DNA from: Microcoleus vaginatus_C
GTDB lineage: Bacteria; Cyanobacteriota; Cyanobacteriia; Cyanobacteriales; Microcoleaceae
Assembly (NCBI GenBank): GCA_040004035.1
Contig: JAMPLN010000019.1
DNA: 64,000 nt
Reading direction: 5' to 3' (one strand)
Shown piece after piece: positions 10,601-17,466 of the stretch; position 1 is the first letter of the stretch; each line of letters opens with the position of its first letter. The notes beneath the pieces are model-generated. The model searched no databases and had not been told where the DNA came from. It worked only from the letters and a program-made list of their open reading frames with translations. The translations under genes and the position numbers were made by a program.

Positions 10601-11212
10601 ACCCGTATTGACAACCGTACCGCCGATCAAACTTAAACTTTGACCTGGTGTCACCGTCAAATTGCCTGCATTAATTATGCTTCCCCCTTGCAAATTGGTA
10701 AACGCAAAACTGTTCGGTGCCCCGATTAAAGTTGCCCAATTGTTATGCCCGATCGCACTAAACCACTGATTGTTCCCAAAACCAATCCCTGTCGCCGTAG
10801 TAGCATTAAAAGATCCAGGCACGTTGAGAGTGGCATTCGGTCCGAAAATTATGCCAGCAGGATTCATCAAAAATAAATTGGAATTCCCGCCCGTAACTTG
10901 AATTAAGCCATTTATTAAAGAAGGATTACCCCCAGTAATCCTTCCCAAAATATTTTGAATATTGGGATTGGTCAGAAAGTTAGCCGTTTGAGCCTCGCTG
11001 AGACCAAACTGAGTAAAACTGTGAAAAAGATTAGCCCCATCTCCGCTGAAAGACCCCCCGGAAATGTCGTAGCGGTTGCCGTTGGGAGTGACAAGTGTGT
11101 TAGTGCCGTCTGGTGCGGGGGCGATGGGTTGCGCGTTTGCCGAACCCGCCGCTGCACTCAGCCAGCCAACAATGAATAACCATCCGAGCAAATGTAGTTT
11201 GTTAGGTGTCAT
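1661..11212 (-). CDS. Giant filamentous-haemagglutinin-repeat protein with C-terminal CHAT protease domain
   Basis: The protein has 3183 residues. A signal peptide (1-27, ending SANA) precedes a haemagglutinin secretion (TPS) domain at about 30-260, with NPAGIIFGPNA and a NPNGxxF-like context. About 2000 residues of Gly/Asn/Thr-rich beta-helix repeats (GTGGNGTxNQGI, TTTGSQTYADAVTIANNPIL) follow. A Pro/Thr/Val linker at about 2440-2680 leads to a CHAT (caspase-like) domain at about 2850-3183. The expected catalytic pair is visible: His3027 in VHLATHAEF and Cys3070 in LSACRTAMG. By family knowledge the TPS domain is exported through a two-partner outer-membrane pore, but no such pore gene is in the window. 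Near-identical internal repeats (for example around 6010-6560) suggest recent expansion. The protein is probably surface-exposed or released; its proteolytic target is unknown. The CHAT part closely resembles that of the protein at 35567-36988. Confidence 0.85.
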   Translation of the reverse strand: MTPNKLHLLGWLFIVGWLSAAAGSANAQPIAPAPDGTNTLVTPNGNRYDISGGSFSGDGANLFHSFTQFGLSEAQTANFLTNPNIQNILGRITGGNPSLINGLIQVTGGNSNLFLMNPAGIIFGPNATLNVPGSFNATTATGIGFGNNQWFSAIGHNNWATLIGAPNSFAFTNLQGGSIINAGNLTVTPGQSLSLIGGTVVNTGQVTAPSGNILISAVPGNNLVRISQAGNLLSLDIQPTANQSSLPNNWTQPVLSLPELLTGQGVAQATGLTVNPNGEVVLTGNVAVPVNAGTAIASGTLNVSGNTGGTVNILGDKVGVVAGNIDASGINGGGNVLIGGDYQGLGTVPNALRTFVSSDSTINVDAISNGNGGRVIVWADETTRFNGNITARGGLFSGNGGFVEVSGKQSLDFQGLVDLRSTFGIAGTLLLDPTDITISTGADTGGTLAEGAFTPSAGTSTINNGTLQTQLGLGNVTISTASDFANQGNITVSAPLAWTNNNSLTLNANNNININNTTITTQGGTITLNADSDNNLNGGAVSIVGSTIDTNGGNFLGNGQGNLGLGPGINVNNSTINAGGGNIDLNGIGGKATANNNGILISGATLQTIGSGNITLNGTGGTSAFTPNEGIVVTGESKVTSANGNISLTGIGNSNGTGSDNNGININTNSIVQSAGTGSITFNGTGGNETFNNLGISIDSSTVGSIGTGSITFNGTGGNGTDGNQGISINKSTVQSAGGNVSLSGTGAGTGIQNRGVNLNNATVESTAGNGTVTITGTGGNGTSDNQGIRDLGSTVKSQNGDIALTGTGQGSADNNRGILVDGVVESTGTGNVTLSGVGGNGTNENEGILIAGTVKALSGNVSLTGTGGGTGFSNEGIEIYYGFIQTAGLGKVTLTGTGSAGTDSNSGIRLNSGSVRSENGDIVLSGTGVGAAFSNYGIHFLTFEGSSSVQAMETGNISLTGKANNNSIPINLTEGVIHATKGGTVTLTGDEIQLSGTIQVKGTGTIQLQPLTPTLDITVGGDTADARLNLSSAELAPPFLNDAFSQMIIGRTDGTGKMAIDPAGVTFNLPVTMQAGTIAVDGNITGEDKASITFKAPTTNLNANILTNEQNITFGGKVSLGTGSNVTLDTGLTNAGDISFGGTVDGDGNLVLTTGTGVINVNGLMGEPKALRSLTTINSFDVKSPIDFSIKTTGNITVGSMRNPGLAIALTSTNGDIDTTAGAIDTTSTTGNGGPITLTANNINASNLNSSSTAGNGGKITLTGQTGNIFAYSGVVNSSSTSGAGGEIAIATPNEVGINSIDANGLPGTGNISIIGNEIGFSGAGSAQGKGTFSIQPFSPNVGIRFQAGLPVDPQAIDIGAPFLSSLRNGFSAIVFGGKTTTGNITVENLPISFPDPVTFNTQGTISVNPNQSISGTDNASITLNATTNNLNGNITTQSQDITINGNTLVGDSVLVSNGTAAGGNILFNNNIDGTGNLTLETGTGKIEVKGLIGDATVLGNLTVNSGGTTTFSAVKATSFTTNAGGTTELNGDVTTTGTQTYGDAVTIANNPILTGSDITFNNTVDGTSDLTAKAVSGNVTFNGAVGNPTNAIGNLTANSTGTTAFNQTVNAASLTTDAGGTTQVKGNVTTTGSQTYADAVTIANNPILAGSDITFSNTVEGTSDLTAKAVSGNVTFNGAVGNPTNAIGNLTANSTGTTAFNQTVNAASLTTDAGGTTQVKGNVTTTGAQTYGDAVTIANNPILSGDSITFNNTVDGTSDLTVKAASGNLTFKSAIGETTPLTNLTANSKISLGGNVTTTGSQTYADAVTVAPKSVFSGSDITFNKTVDVAGNLGIVADNVNLKGTVTTTNDGALTITNKVNLNIENNLNLDGAFIQNGGGTVAVNGNIATTNDNISFSGPVTLKAPVNFTLGDATIAFGSSLSAGSNPLTLTAGEIDFSGNVSGTGALTLQPATAGQNIVVGGTDNNTSALDLTASEISLIQNGFSSIAIGRSDSSANISIPYNLTFLDPVNIQTGTGTIALDGTLTGNDNSSIALNAAKINLNYGINTNKNPIALNGTVTLGNDINLSTSGGDIKITGAIDGNHLLNLDAATGNVLVQGNIGGTAPLSVLNVTATQAEFINGNIASNSGFNIAAASTKLGGNVTTNNGNININGVLGLTKDVRLSTAGGNIAFGGAIDSIDAARNLTLASGSGSITFNGSVGATSKLGNVAIENAGNVTGNSTINAQQLTALNTEKVNLSGDVTAAKVDITAKGDISVKNITTNGGEIIFTSGNNFTAGNLNTSANSGGNITVKAITSITTRQINSSAIVGNAGNVFLDPIGDIQVEWINAQGGTGGTGGEVTAITGNFFRATGAFSTPLSPTGFASISTAGGAGGGKITIVHAGGDGGTPIQPFVVGDAASNGTAGAITTGQSSITDQSFPRSSSVGNIAFVTDDAIDPTPTPTPTPVVTPTPTPVVTPTPVVTPTPTPVVTPTPVVTPTPTPVVTPTPVVTPTPTPVVTPTPTPVVTPTPVVTPTPTPVVTPTPTPVVTPTPVVTPTPTPVVPPTPTPSETPTPLVTLTPTPSETPTPLVTPTPTPSVTPTPLVTPTPTPSETPTPLVTPTPTPSVTPTPLVTPTPTPSVTPTPLVTPTPTPSETPTPLVTPTPTPSVTPTPSVTPTPSVTPTPSVTPTPIDPTEIQVPAPVTAPKSPTAADTPAPQGESSTPDSEDFQRRQIPPLDNPGVAADRILTIDQSITSQLSADIVPSPQESKQPPTVNPTSNVVLGDVPSPDRLFEVNDIQNIVWGIEEMRNQEFGEYLGVKANLPEENVLISTFQETLKNIEQQTGKRSGIIYIVSRDEQLELILVPPVGRPIHYSVPEANRAALFPTVQEFRAEITNPAKRDTTTYLAAAQQLYKWAIAPLEKDLQNLGIQTLLLSVDAGLRSLPFAALHDGKGFLMEKYSFSLIPSFSSTNTDYKAVRDATVLAMGRSEFVDQQPLPNVPIELQAISAQWQSPSFLNSAFTLDNLKSEHVKGGFRIVHLATHAEFKPGKPSNSYIQLWNSKLQLDRMESLNWRNPQVDLLVLSACRTAMGDREAELGFGGLAVKSGAKSALGSLWYVDDGGTLGLMSELYHQLRGTTTKAEALQLAQQAIMSGKVRLENGQLVTTGGQLNLPANLPQTNQNFSHPYYWSSFTMIGSPW
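3188..3886 (-). repeat. Pro-Thr-Val coding minisatellite inside the giant CHAT protein
   Basis: About 700 bp of imperfect 12-30 bp units encode PTPTPVVTPTP and PTPSVTPTPLVTP on the minus strand. The array splits into a VV-type half (about 3560-3880) and an SV/SE/LV-type half (3188-3560), so it grew in two blocks. It links the beta-helix to the protease domain and is probably variable in length between strains. Confidence 0.9.
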
Positions 11213-12120
11213 TGTGTTTAAAGATGGTGCTTAAAGTGCGATCGTATTTATTTCTACTATTGTTACTCCTAAAAATTTCTCATGTCAATAGGCTCAGCCT
11301 ATTTTTGGTTGCCGAATAATTACGAGAGGACAAGGAAATGTATGTTTTCAATTACTATGATTTACTTAGAAACAGTTTTTTTACTATAAATCAGGCGCGG
11401 AAAATAAAACTTGGTTTATTGTTTCGACTTTCACTGCTTCCCTGACCCAATTACCTTAAAAAACCGGGTTAATGCGTCCGGGACTGTGGGGAAAAATAGG
11501 GCGCGAAATGCGAGGGTTAGGGGTTTAAAAAACTCTGAACTTTAGTCAAAACTACGTAAGTACCGCTCGCCTGTTATACAGCTTGCTTAGAGTGACAAAA
11601 AACTCGATAAAATCCCTACTCGCGGTCGCCGCTGCTTCTTTCTGCATCCGGCGACCAGCTTGCAGCACGCTTTCAGGAACAACGAAGCGAACAGCCGAGT
11701 TTCTCTCAAAAACTTTATATTTTTTGGATTAACTTTACCAAAACTTTATAAAGCTCGATTAAAATTTTTATGTATTTTTGATGAAAGCCAATATTTGCAA
11801 GTCTTGCACTCCACTTTAGACAGTTACTAAAACGAAGTAAATATAGTAGGTTGGAAGTCTAGGCAGGATGAAAATCTTGCTCTGACAGATTAAACTGTGC
11901 CAATGTGGTGTCAGTGAAAACTCTTAGAAGAAGCACTCATTTACTCCAAAACACCCTTAAGTGAGATCTGTATGTAGATTCACTGGTGTGGAGCCTCTTC
12001 TTTAGGTTTGACGATCGTCCTAAATATCGCAGGCTCCCGATCGTCGATTCGCGTCACGGCAACATGGCATTTAGGGCATTTTCCGCCTTACTACCTAACA
12101 ATACTGGAGGAATCAGGGTT
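11213..12120. other. Long spacer between divergent surface-protein genes
   Basis: This stretch of about 900 bp is AT-rich and carries no convincing gene. It must hold the promoters of both the haemagglutinin/CHAT gene (leftward) and the PEP-CTERM gene (rightward). I see no strong terminator, repeat array or RNA structure. Confidence 0.5.
12106..12110 (+). promoter_or_regulatory. Ribosome binding site that fixes the PEP-CTERM start
   Basis: GGAGG lies 10 nt before the ATG at 12121. The same frame is open from 11986, but this site and the signal peptide that begins at 12121 show the upstream 45 codons are not translated. Confidence 0.75.
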
Positions 12121-13005
12121 ATGACTACCTTAACGCTAGTCAAAAAAACATCTTTTACAGTCGCCAGCTTGGCAACCACAATGTTGCTCAGCATCTGCAC
12201 GCCCGTCCGAGCTTTCACGTTCGGCACTGTAGGCATCCAGTTCGAGCAAGATACCAATATAAACTTTACCTTCGACCAATCTCACAGCCCTTACCAGTCA
12301 AGCTTGTGGGTGGCCCAAGCTGAGTCAGGAAACAATGGCTACACCAACCTCGCCAGACTGTTTTACGAGACTAAACCCTCAGATAACGGCTCTGCCAACA
12401 ACTGGAAAGGAACCTTCGGCAACGCAGTCACCTCGGAAAACGGCTCCATCACCCAAACCTTCAGATTTTTGAAGGATCAAATTTATGCCCTGCTGCTGTG
12501 GAGCGACACGGGTACCGGCAGACCTTTCGAGCAATACGTCTCGTCGAGTACCTTCATGAACAGCCCCCAATGGTGGGCCGCCGGCACCCAGTTCCGAAGA
12601 GATGAATGTCTGGTGGCGGGATGTCAGCTTGCTGTGTTTGGTGACTTTATGCTCAACCCCAACTCCAGCGACTCATTTACAAACATCAACGGCGGTAAAG
12701 GCCCAGAGCAATTTTCATCCCTCACAATGGCCGAACTGGCTAATGGCACACAAATCTCCTTCGACGATGCCCAACCAGGAACCGAGCTTGACTTCGAAGA
12801 CTTCACCGTGTCGGCTCAGTTAGTCTCCGAACCAGTCCCCGGACCAGTCCCCGGACCAGTCCCCGGACCAGTCCCCGAACCAGTCCCCGGACCAGTCCCC
12901 GAACCAGTCCCCGAACCAGTCCCCGAACCAGTCACAGTGTTCGGGACTATGCTGGGGCTCGGAGCTTTGGCTGCAGCTCGCAGGAAAAAAAAGCGAGGGC
13001 AGTAA
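12121..13005 (+). CDS. PEP-CTERM sorted secreted protein
   Basis: An N-terminal signal peptide (MTTLTLVKKT through TPVRAFTF) precedes a globular domain of about 200 residues that I do not recognise. A Pro/Glu/Gly/Val repeat (PGPVPGPVPEPVP) follows. The C-terminus has the PEP-CTERM layout: PEPVTVF, a short hydrophobic helix, then a basic tail (RRKKKRG). In this class the tail is processed by an exosortase and the protein is released or attached to exopolysaccharide; no exosortase gene is in the window. ATG 12121 has GGAGG upstream and starts exactly at the signal peptide. Two cysteines (DECLVAGC) could form a disulphide. The gene is monocistronic and sits before atpB in the same direction, with a gap of about 140 bp. 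Confidence 0.8.
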   Translation: MTTLTLVKKTSFTVASLATTMLLSICTPVRAFTFGTVGIQFEQDTNINFTFDQSHSPYQSSLWVAQAESGNNGYTNLARLFYETKPSDNGSANNWKGTFGNAVTSENGSITQTFRFLKDQIYALLLWSDTGTGRPFEQYVSSSTFMNSPQWWAAGTQFRRDECLVAGCQLAVFGDFMLNPNSSDSFTNINGGKGPEQFSSLTMAELANGTQISFDDAQPGTELDFEDFTVSAQLVSEPVPGPVPGPVPGPVPEPVPGPVPEPVPEPVPEPVTVFGTMLGLGALAAARRKKKRGQ

Positions 13006-13143
13006 CCATAAAAATGAGTATTAACCAGCCCCATACAAATCTAAATAGTGCGTCTGTTCAGTGGTACTCTGAGAAATAGCATTTCTAAATGTTAAGACTT
13101 TTTCCATAACGGGAAAAATAGCATCCTAACAAAGGCACTATTC

Positions 13144-14601
13144 ATGGTATCCACCGCAGAAAAAACGAACGTAGGCTACATCACCCAAATCATCGGGCCA
13201 GTTGTAGACGTAAAATTCCCAGGCGGCAAACTGCCCCAAATCTATAACGCTCTCACAATTTCCGGCAAAAACGAAGCAGGTCAAGACGTTGCCGTTACCT
13301 GCGAAGTTCAACAACTGCTCGGAGACAGCCAAGTGCGCGCCGTTTCTATGAGTACCACCGACGGCTTGGTGCGTGGAATGGAAGTAGTAGATACCGGGGA
13401 AGCGATCCAAGTTCCCGTCGGAATCCCAACTCTCGGCCGGATTTTTAACGTCATCGGTCAACCCGTAGACAACCTCGGCCCGGTCAATACTTCCGAAAGT
13501 ATGCCCATCCACCGCAACCCGCCGGCTTTCACCGAACTGGAAACCAAGCCTTCGGTGTTTGAAACTGGTATCAAGGTGATTGACCTGCTCGCGCCCTACC
13601 GTCGCGGTGGCAAAATCGGTTTGTTCGGCGGCGCAGGCGTCGGCAAAACCGTGATTATGATGGAACTCGTGAACAACATCGCCAAGGCTCACGGTGGCGT
13701 GTCCGTGTTCGGGGGTGTGGGCGAGCGTACCCGCGAAGGCAATGACCTCTACAAAGAAATGATCGAGTCGGGGGTTATTGACGAAGAAGACCGCAGCAAG
13801 TCAAAAATTGCTCTGGTTTACGGTCAAATGAACGAGCCGCCTGGTGCTCGGATGCGCGTGGGCCTGTCGGCTCTGGCGATGGCCGAATACTTCCGTGATG
13901 TCAGCAAGCAAGACGTGCTGCTGTTCATTGACAATATCTTCCGGTTTGTGCAAGCGGGTTCTGAGGTATCGGCTCTGTTGGGTCGGATGCCTTCGGCTGT
14001 AGGATATCAGCCGACTCTCGGTACAGACATGGGCGACTTGCAAGAACGGATTACTTCGACTACCGAAGGTTCCATTACTTCGGTTCAAGCTGTGTACGTA
14101 CCTGCGGATGACTTGACTGACCCCGCACCGGCTACTACTTTTGCTCACTTGGACGCTACAACTGTGTTGTCTCGCGGTTTGGCTGCGAAGGGGATTTATC
14201 CTGCGGTTGACCCGCTGGATTCTACGTCTACGATGTTGCAAGTTAGCGTTGTCGGCGAAGAGCACTATGGTGTTGCTCGTCAGGTGCAGTCTACTCTGCA
14301 ACGCTATAAGGAATTGCAAGACATTATTGCAATTTTGGGCTTAGATGAGCTGTCAGAAGATGACCGCTTGACAGTTTCGCGCGCTCGCAAAATTGAACGG
14401 TTCTTGTCTCAACCGTTCTTCGTAGCAGAAGTGTTCACCGGTTCCCCCGGTAAGTACGTCAAGCTGGCAGACACCATTAAGGGCTTCCAGATGATTTTGG
14501 CTGGCGAACTTGATGAATTACCGGAACAAGCTTTCTATTTGGTCGGCGATATCAACGAGGCGATCGCCAAAGCTGAAAAAATGAAAGCTGACGCCAAGTA
14601 A
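13144..14601 (+). CDS. atpB: F0F1 ATP synthase subunit beta
   Basis: This is the catalytic beta subunit of the thylakoid/plasma-membrane ATP synthase. It has 485 residues, the usual length, with Walker A GGAGVGKTV (about residue 160), the GERTREGND motif, Walker B LLFIDNIFRF, and the C-terminal region ending in the DELPEQAFYLVGDI signature. As in other cyanobacteria, beta and epsilon form a separate two-gene unit away from the main atp operon. The beta-epsilon spacer here is a heptamer repeat array. The ATG at 13144 gives the standard N-terminus (TNVGYITQIIGPVVDVKF). Confidence 0.98.
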   Translation: MVSTAEKTNVGYITQIIGPVVDVKFPGGKLPQIYNALTISGKNEAGQDVAVTCEVQQLLGDSQVRAVSMSTTDGLVRGMEVVDTGEAIQVPVGIPTLGRIFNVIGQPVDNLGPVNTSESMPIHRNPPAFTELETKPSVFETGIKVIDLLAPYRRGGKIGLFGGAGVGKTVIMMELVNNIAKAHGGVSVFGGVGERTREGNDLYKEMIESGVIDEEDRSKSKIALVYGQMNEPPGARMRVGLSALAMAEYFRDVSKQDVLLFIDNIFRFVQAGSEVSALLGRMPSAVGYQPTLGTDMGDLQERITSTTEGSITSVQAVYVPADDLTDPAPATTFAHLDATTVLSRGLAAKGIYPAVDPLDSTSTMLQVSVVGEEHYGVARQVQSTLQRYKELQDIIAILGLDELSEDDRLTVSRARKIERFLSQPFFVAEVFTGSPGKYVKLADTIKGFQMILAGELDELPEQAFYLVGDINEAIAKAEKMKADAK

Positions 14602-14603
14602 TT

Positions 14604-14782
14604 TTAGTCATGAGTCAGTAGTCAGTCGTCATGAGTCATGAGTCAGTAGTTATTAGTTATTTGTTATTAGTTATTGGTTATTGGTAACAACTGACAACTG
14701 ACAACTGACAACTGACAACTGATAACTGACAACTGACAACTGACAACTGACAACTGACAACTGACAACCGACAACTGACAAT
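14604..14782. repeat. Heptanucleotide repeat array filling the atpB-atpC spacer
   Basis: Nearly the entire spacer keeps a period of 7: AGTCATG/AGTCAGT units, then AGTTATT/GGTTATT units, then about 12 copies of AACTGAC from 14689 to the base before the atpC leader. Degenerate heptamers of this kind (STRR-like) are typical of filamentous cyanobacteria. It lies within an expected mRNA, so it would be transcribed. Confidence 0.9.
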
Positions 14783-14784
14783 TT

Positions 14785-15192
14785 ATGACATTAACTGTGC
14801 GCGTAGTGGCCCCAGACAAAACTGTTTGGGATTCTAATGCTGAAGAAGTAATTCTGCCGAGCACCACAGGCCAACTGGGTATCTTGAGCGGTCACGCTCC
14901 AATGTTGACAGCTTTGGATACCGGAGTGATGCGCGTCCGTCCCGGCAAGGAATGGGTGTCTATTGCTCTGATGGGTGGCTTTGCAGAAATCCAAGAAAAC
15001 AAAGTTACTATTCTTGTCAACGGCGCTGAAAAAGGCGAAACCATTGATAAAGAAGCTGCTCGTACTGCTTACACCGAAGCAGTAGCTCGTTTGGAAAAGT
15101 CCGCTAGTGGCACTGACCAAGAGCAAATTAAAGCTAAGCAAGCAATCAAACGCGCGAGAGCTCGTTTCCAAGCTGCCGGCGGCACGCTCTAG
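14785..15192 (+). CDS. atpC: F0F1 ATP synthase subunit epsilon
   Basis: This is the small central-stalk subunit that couples rotation and inhibits ATP hydrolysis. It has 135 residues. The N-terminal beta-sandwich (LTVRVVAPDKTVWDSNAEEVILPSTTG cut: LTVRV and LPSTTGQLGILSGHAP) is followed by a two-helix C-terminal domain rich in Ala, Lys and Glu. It lies downstream of atpB in the same direction. The ATG at 14785 lies only 2 nt after the AACTGAC array and has no clear Shine-Dalgarno site, so translation may depend on coupling or a leader-independent mechanism. Confidence 0.96.
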   Translation: MTLTVRVVAPDKTVWDSNAEEVILPSTTGQLGILSGHAPMLTALDTGVMRVRPGKEWVSIALMGGFAEIQENKVTILVNGAEKGETIDKEAARTAYTEAVARLEKSASGTDQEQIKAKQAIKRARARFQAAGGTL

Positions 15193-15221
15193 CTCTCAGG
15201 GTAAGGACATAGTGCTTTTGT

Positions 15222-15252
15222 AGTAGGGACACAACATTGTTGTGTCCCTACT
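15222..15252. terminator. Palindromic terminator between atpC and the convergent small gene
   Basis: Perfect 15-nt arms (AGTAGGGACACAACA and its complement) meet with almost no loop and are followed by CTCTTTT. The hairpin could stop transcription from both sides. Confidence 0.7.
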
Positions 15253-15283
15253 CTTTTGCTCGCGTTGTGTCCCTAATGTTTTG

Positions 15284-15583
15284 CTAAACTCCCGCTTCGG
15301 ACAATAGAGATTGCATTGTTTCCCAAGATAACCCCTGCTGAAGATAGCGGGGGTTATTTGGATTGTAGGGACTCTCCACGCGATCGACACTGACAATTTT
15401 TGCTTCCTCCGGCAAAACAGGAACCTCTGGATCGAAAGCGGTCGATCGCGTCAGGGAGCTAGAAAAGCCTTTAAAAATAGCAATTTCATCGAACTCGCCG
15501 TCTATTTCGGCCTTGACGATTAAAACTTCGTGCGATCGTTTTACCGTGTATTGTTCCAAGCGACGAGCAATAGAGTCAGCCAT
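15284..15583 (-). CDS. Conserved small cyanobacterial protein of unknown function
   Basis: The 99-residue protein starts MADSIARRLEQYTVKR and ends GLSWETMQSLLSEAGV. It looks like a small conserved cyanobacterial/plastid family of single-domain soluble proteins (motifs IFKGFSSSL, DPEVPVLPEEA, SPYNPNNPRYL). There is no signal peptide or membrane segment. An ATG four codons upstream (15595) is possible, but MADS matches the usual start. Its function is unknown; the strong conservation argues for a housekeeping or photosynthesis-linked role. It is convergent with atpC. Confidence 0.7.
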   Translation of the reverse strand: MADSIARRLEQYTVKRSHEVLIVKAEIDGEFDEIAIFKGFSSSLTRSTAFDPEVPVLPEEAKIVSVDRVESPYNPNNPRYLQQGLSWETMQSLLSEAGV

Positions 15584-15924
15584 AGCAAATCTCACTTTCC
15601 TGAAATCTGCTATAATATAGCTTAATTTTGTGGCTACTTTCAGGGACAGACAGCTAATTTTTTATTTTTAATTCAACCGTTTTTAATAGCAGGAAGTAAG
15701 CGCACATAATATAATTTATCTAAATAAAACAAACCATTTGAATCAGGAAAAGCCTAGTTGTCCGATATTTTGTGAGCCACATAAAGACTAGGTTTTAATT
15801 ATCGTTGTCCCGTAAAAATTTGATGAAACAGCGTTTTGCTTGGGATATACGCTGCTATTTATGCTAGTTTTTTGCTGGAGAGCAGCTCTGGTAAGTTGTA
15901 ACTCAAAGCTCATAAATAACTGTT

Positions 15925-16026
15925 TAAGCTGTTCTGTATTTAAATTGTATGTCAAAAAAAATCAAAGTCTTGTGGGGTGGGCGTCCCACCCGCCCTGAAT
16001 ATACAATTTAAATGCGCGACAGCTTA
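15925..16026. repeat. MITE-like palindromic element (about 102 bp)
   Basis: The ends form long imperfect inverted repeats: TAAGCTGT, 5 variable bases, then ATTTAAATTGTAT, mirrored by ATACAATTTAAAT, 5 bases and ACAGCTTA. A G/C hairpin GGGTGGG-CGT-CCCACCC sits in the centre. There is no coding capacity. Size and structure fit a non-autonomous mobile element. It lies directly left of the transposase remnant. Confidence 0.7.
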
Positions 16027-16139
16027 GGGGGCGGGCATTTTAGTTAGTGACTCAATTCTAGAGGGTTTGGGCGATCGAGAAAAATATATGTGCCGATTTG
16101 TCGATCGAGTCACAGTAAAAGGCAAAAAATCTGCCCATT

Positions 16140-17247
16140 TTTTTGACTGAGAAGAGCCAAGAATTGAGCGACCGAAACATCATCAATTAATTGATATTAT
16201 CACCAACAATCTCAATTTGTGCCGTGATTTGCGGTGCTGATACATGGGTGGATATCGAAAGTGATGGGCGCAGCTCAATACGAATGGTTAAATAAAATTT
16301 TAGAATTGCCGAAGGGCATCCCGACCCATGACACAATTGCGCGAGTATTTTCTCGCCTAAAACCGGAGCAATTCCAGAAATATTTTTTGACTTGGATTCA
16401 ATCTATTAGCTGCTTCAATCCAGGATAATTAATTGCAATTGATGGCAAAACTATTCGCCATTATTACGAGCGGGGAGGAGATAACAAAGCAATTCATACG
16501 GTCAGTGTTTGGGCGACAGTCAAAAATTAGTTTTAGGCTCAAGTTAAAATTGATAAAAAATCCAATAAAATCACAGCTATTGCGGCTTTAGTCAAAGTAT
16601 TAGAATTAAATGTAAGCATTTTAACCATTGATGCGATGGGCTGTCCGAGGTCAATTGGGAAGTCAATTGTCGTACAAGAAGGAGATTATGTAATCACCTT
16701 AAAAAAGAACCAGCCATCTCTGTATGCCAGAGTAAAAGAGTTGTTTAAGCAAGCAATTAGAGGAGGATTTTCGGAATTGATACATAGGGCTTATTCGACC
16801 AAGAAAGAGAACAACCACGGTCGCTCAGAAATCCGAGATAACTTAATCTTAAGTAGAATCAAAGAGCTGATTAACCCCGACAATCAATGGGAGAAAGTTC
16901 ACAGTATAGGTCTGATACAATCAGTGAGAATAGTGAAAGTAAAAACAACTATTGAAACTCGTTATTACATTAGTAGCTTACCAAATGATGCTCTCTCATT
17001 TTGGTGAATCAGTCCGCAGCTATTGGGAAGTGACTTTTATTTACATTGGCTATTAACTGTGGGTTTTCGTGAAGATAATTGTCGGATTATAAAAGATAAT
17101 GCTCCGCCAAACTTTGCTATGATTAGACACAAATTTTCAATTTTTTGACAACAAAAAACATCAAAATCCGGCGCAATAAATAAGCGAATTCAAGCGGGGT
17201 GGGATGATGAATATGTGACTAAGATTCTCGATGTGGCAGTTAACTAA
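16140..17247 (+). pseudogene. ISAs1-family transposase, degraded
   Basis: Pieces of one transposase occur in order but in different frames. The N-terminal region (CAVICGADTW-like, then EWLNKILELPKGIPTHDTIARVF), the middle (IDGKTIRHYYERGGDNKAIHTVSVWA, given here in parts) and the core (LTIDAMGC, YVITLKKNQPSLYARVKELF) are present. So is the end (VRSYW, then RAGWDDEYVTKILDVAVN-like). Internal stops and frameshifts near 16428, 16530, 17007 and 17140 break it. The family normally encodes one DDE transposase of about 370 residues. The tail and following sequence are shared with the inverted block at 34877-35124. Confidence 0.85.
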
Positions 17248-17466
17248 ATTCTCACAAACAAATCATTACTAACTCTTCTACAACTTGTCAACAGTGGTTG
17301 TAATATTTTTATTTTTTCACAATTAGTTTTAAGTAAAACCCCTCCTTAATTAGTTCGCCATTTAAAAAGCCCTTACAAAGCGTGTCTGTAGCTTCTAATA
17401 ATGGTGAATTCATCTCAAAATACACTCATCACTGATGAACAGTTTCCAATAAGATGCGTTCGCCCC
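17221..17466 (+). repeat. Shared mobile-element block, copy 1
   Basis: By eye this 246-bp block is clearly homologous to the reverse complement of 34877-35124. It contains the last codons of the ISAs1-type transposase, then noncoding sequence with landmarks such as CAACAGTGGTTGTAATA, CAAAGCGTGTCTGTAGC and a terminal ATAAGATGCGTTCGCCC. It ends exactly where the iscB 3' fragment begins, so it is probably the right end of the insertion element. Confidence 0.85.

Noticed and set aside
11338..11445. 35-codon frame with AAGGAA before its ATG
   Set aside because: There is no recognisable sequence or conserved feature; too short to support.
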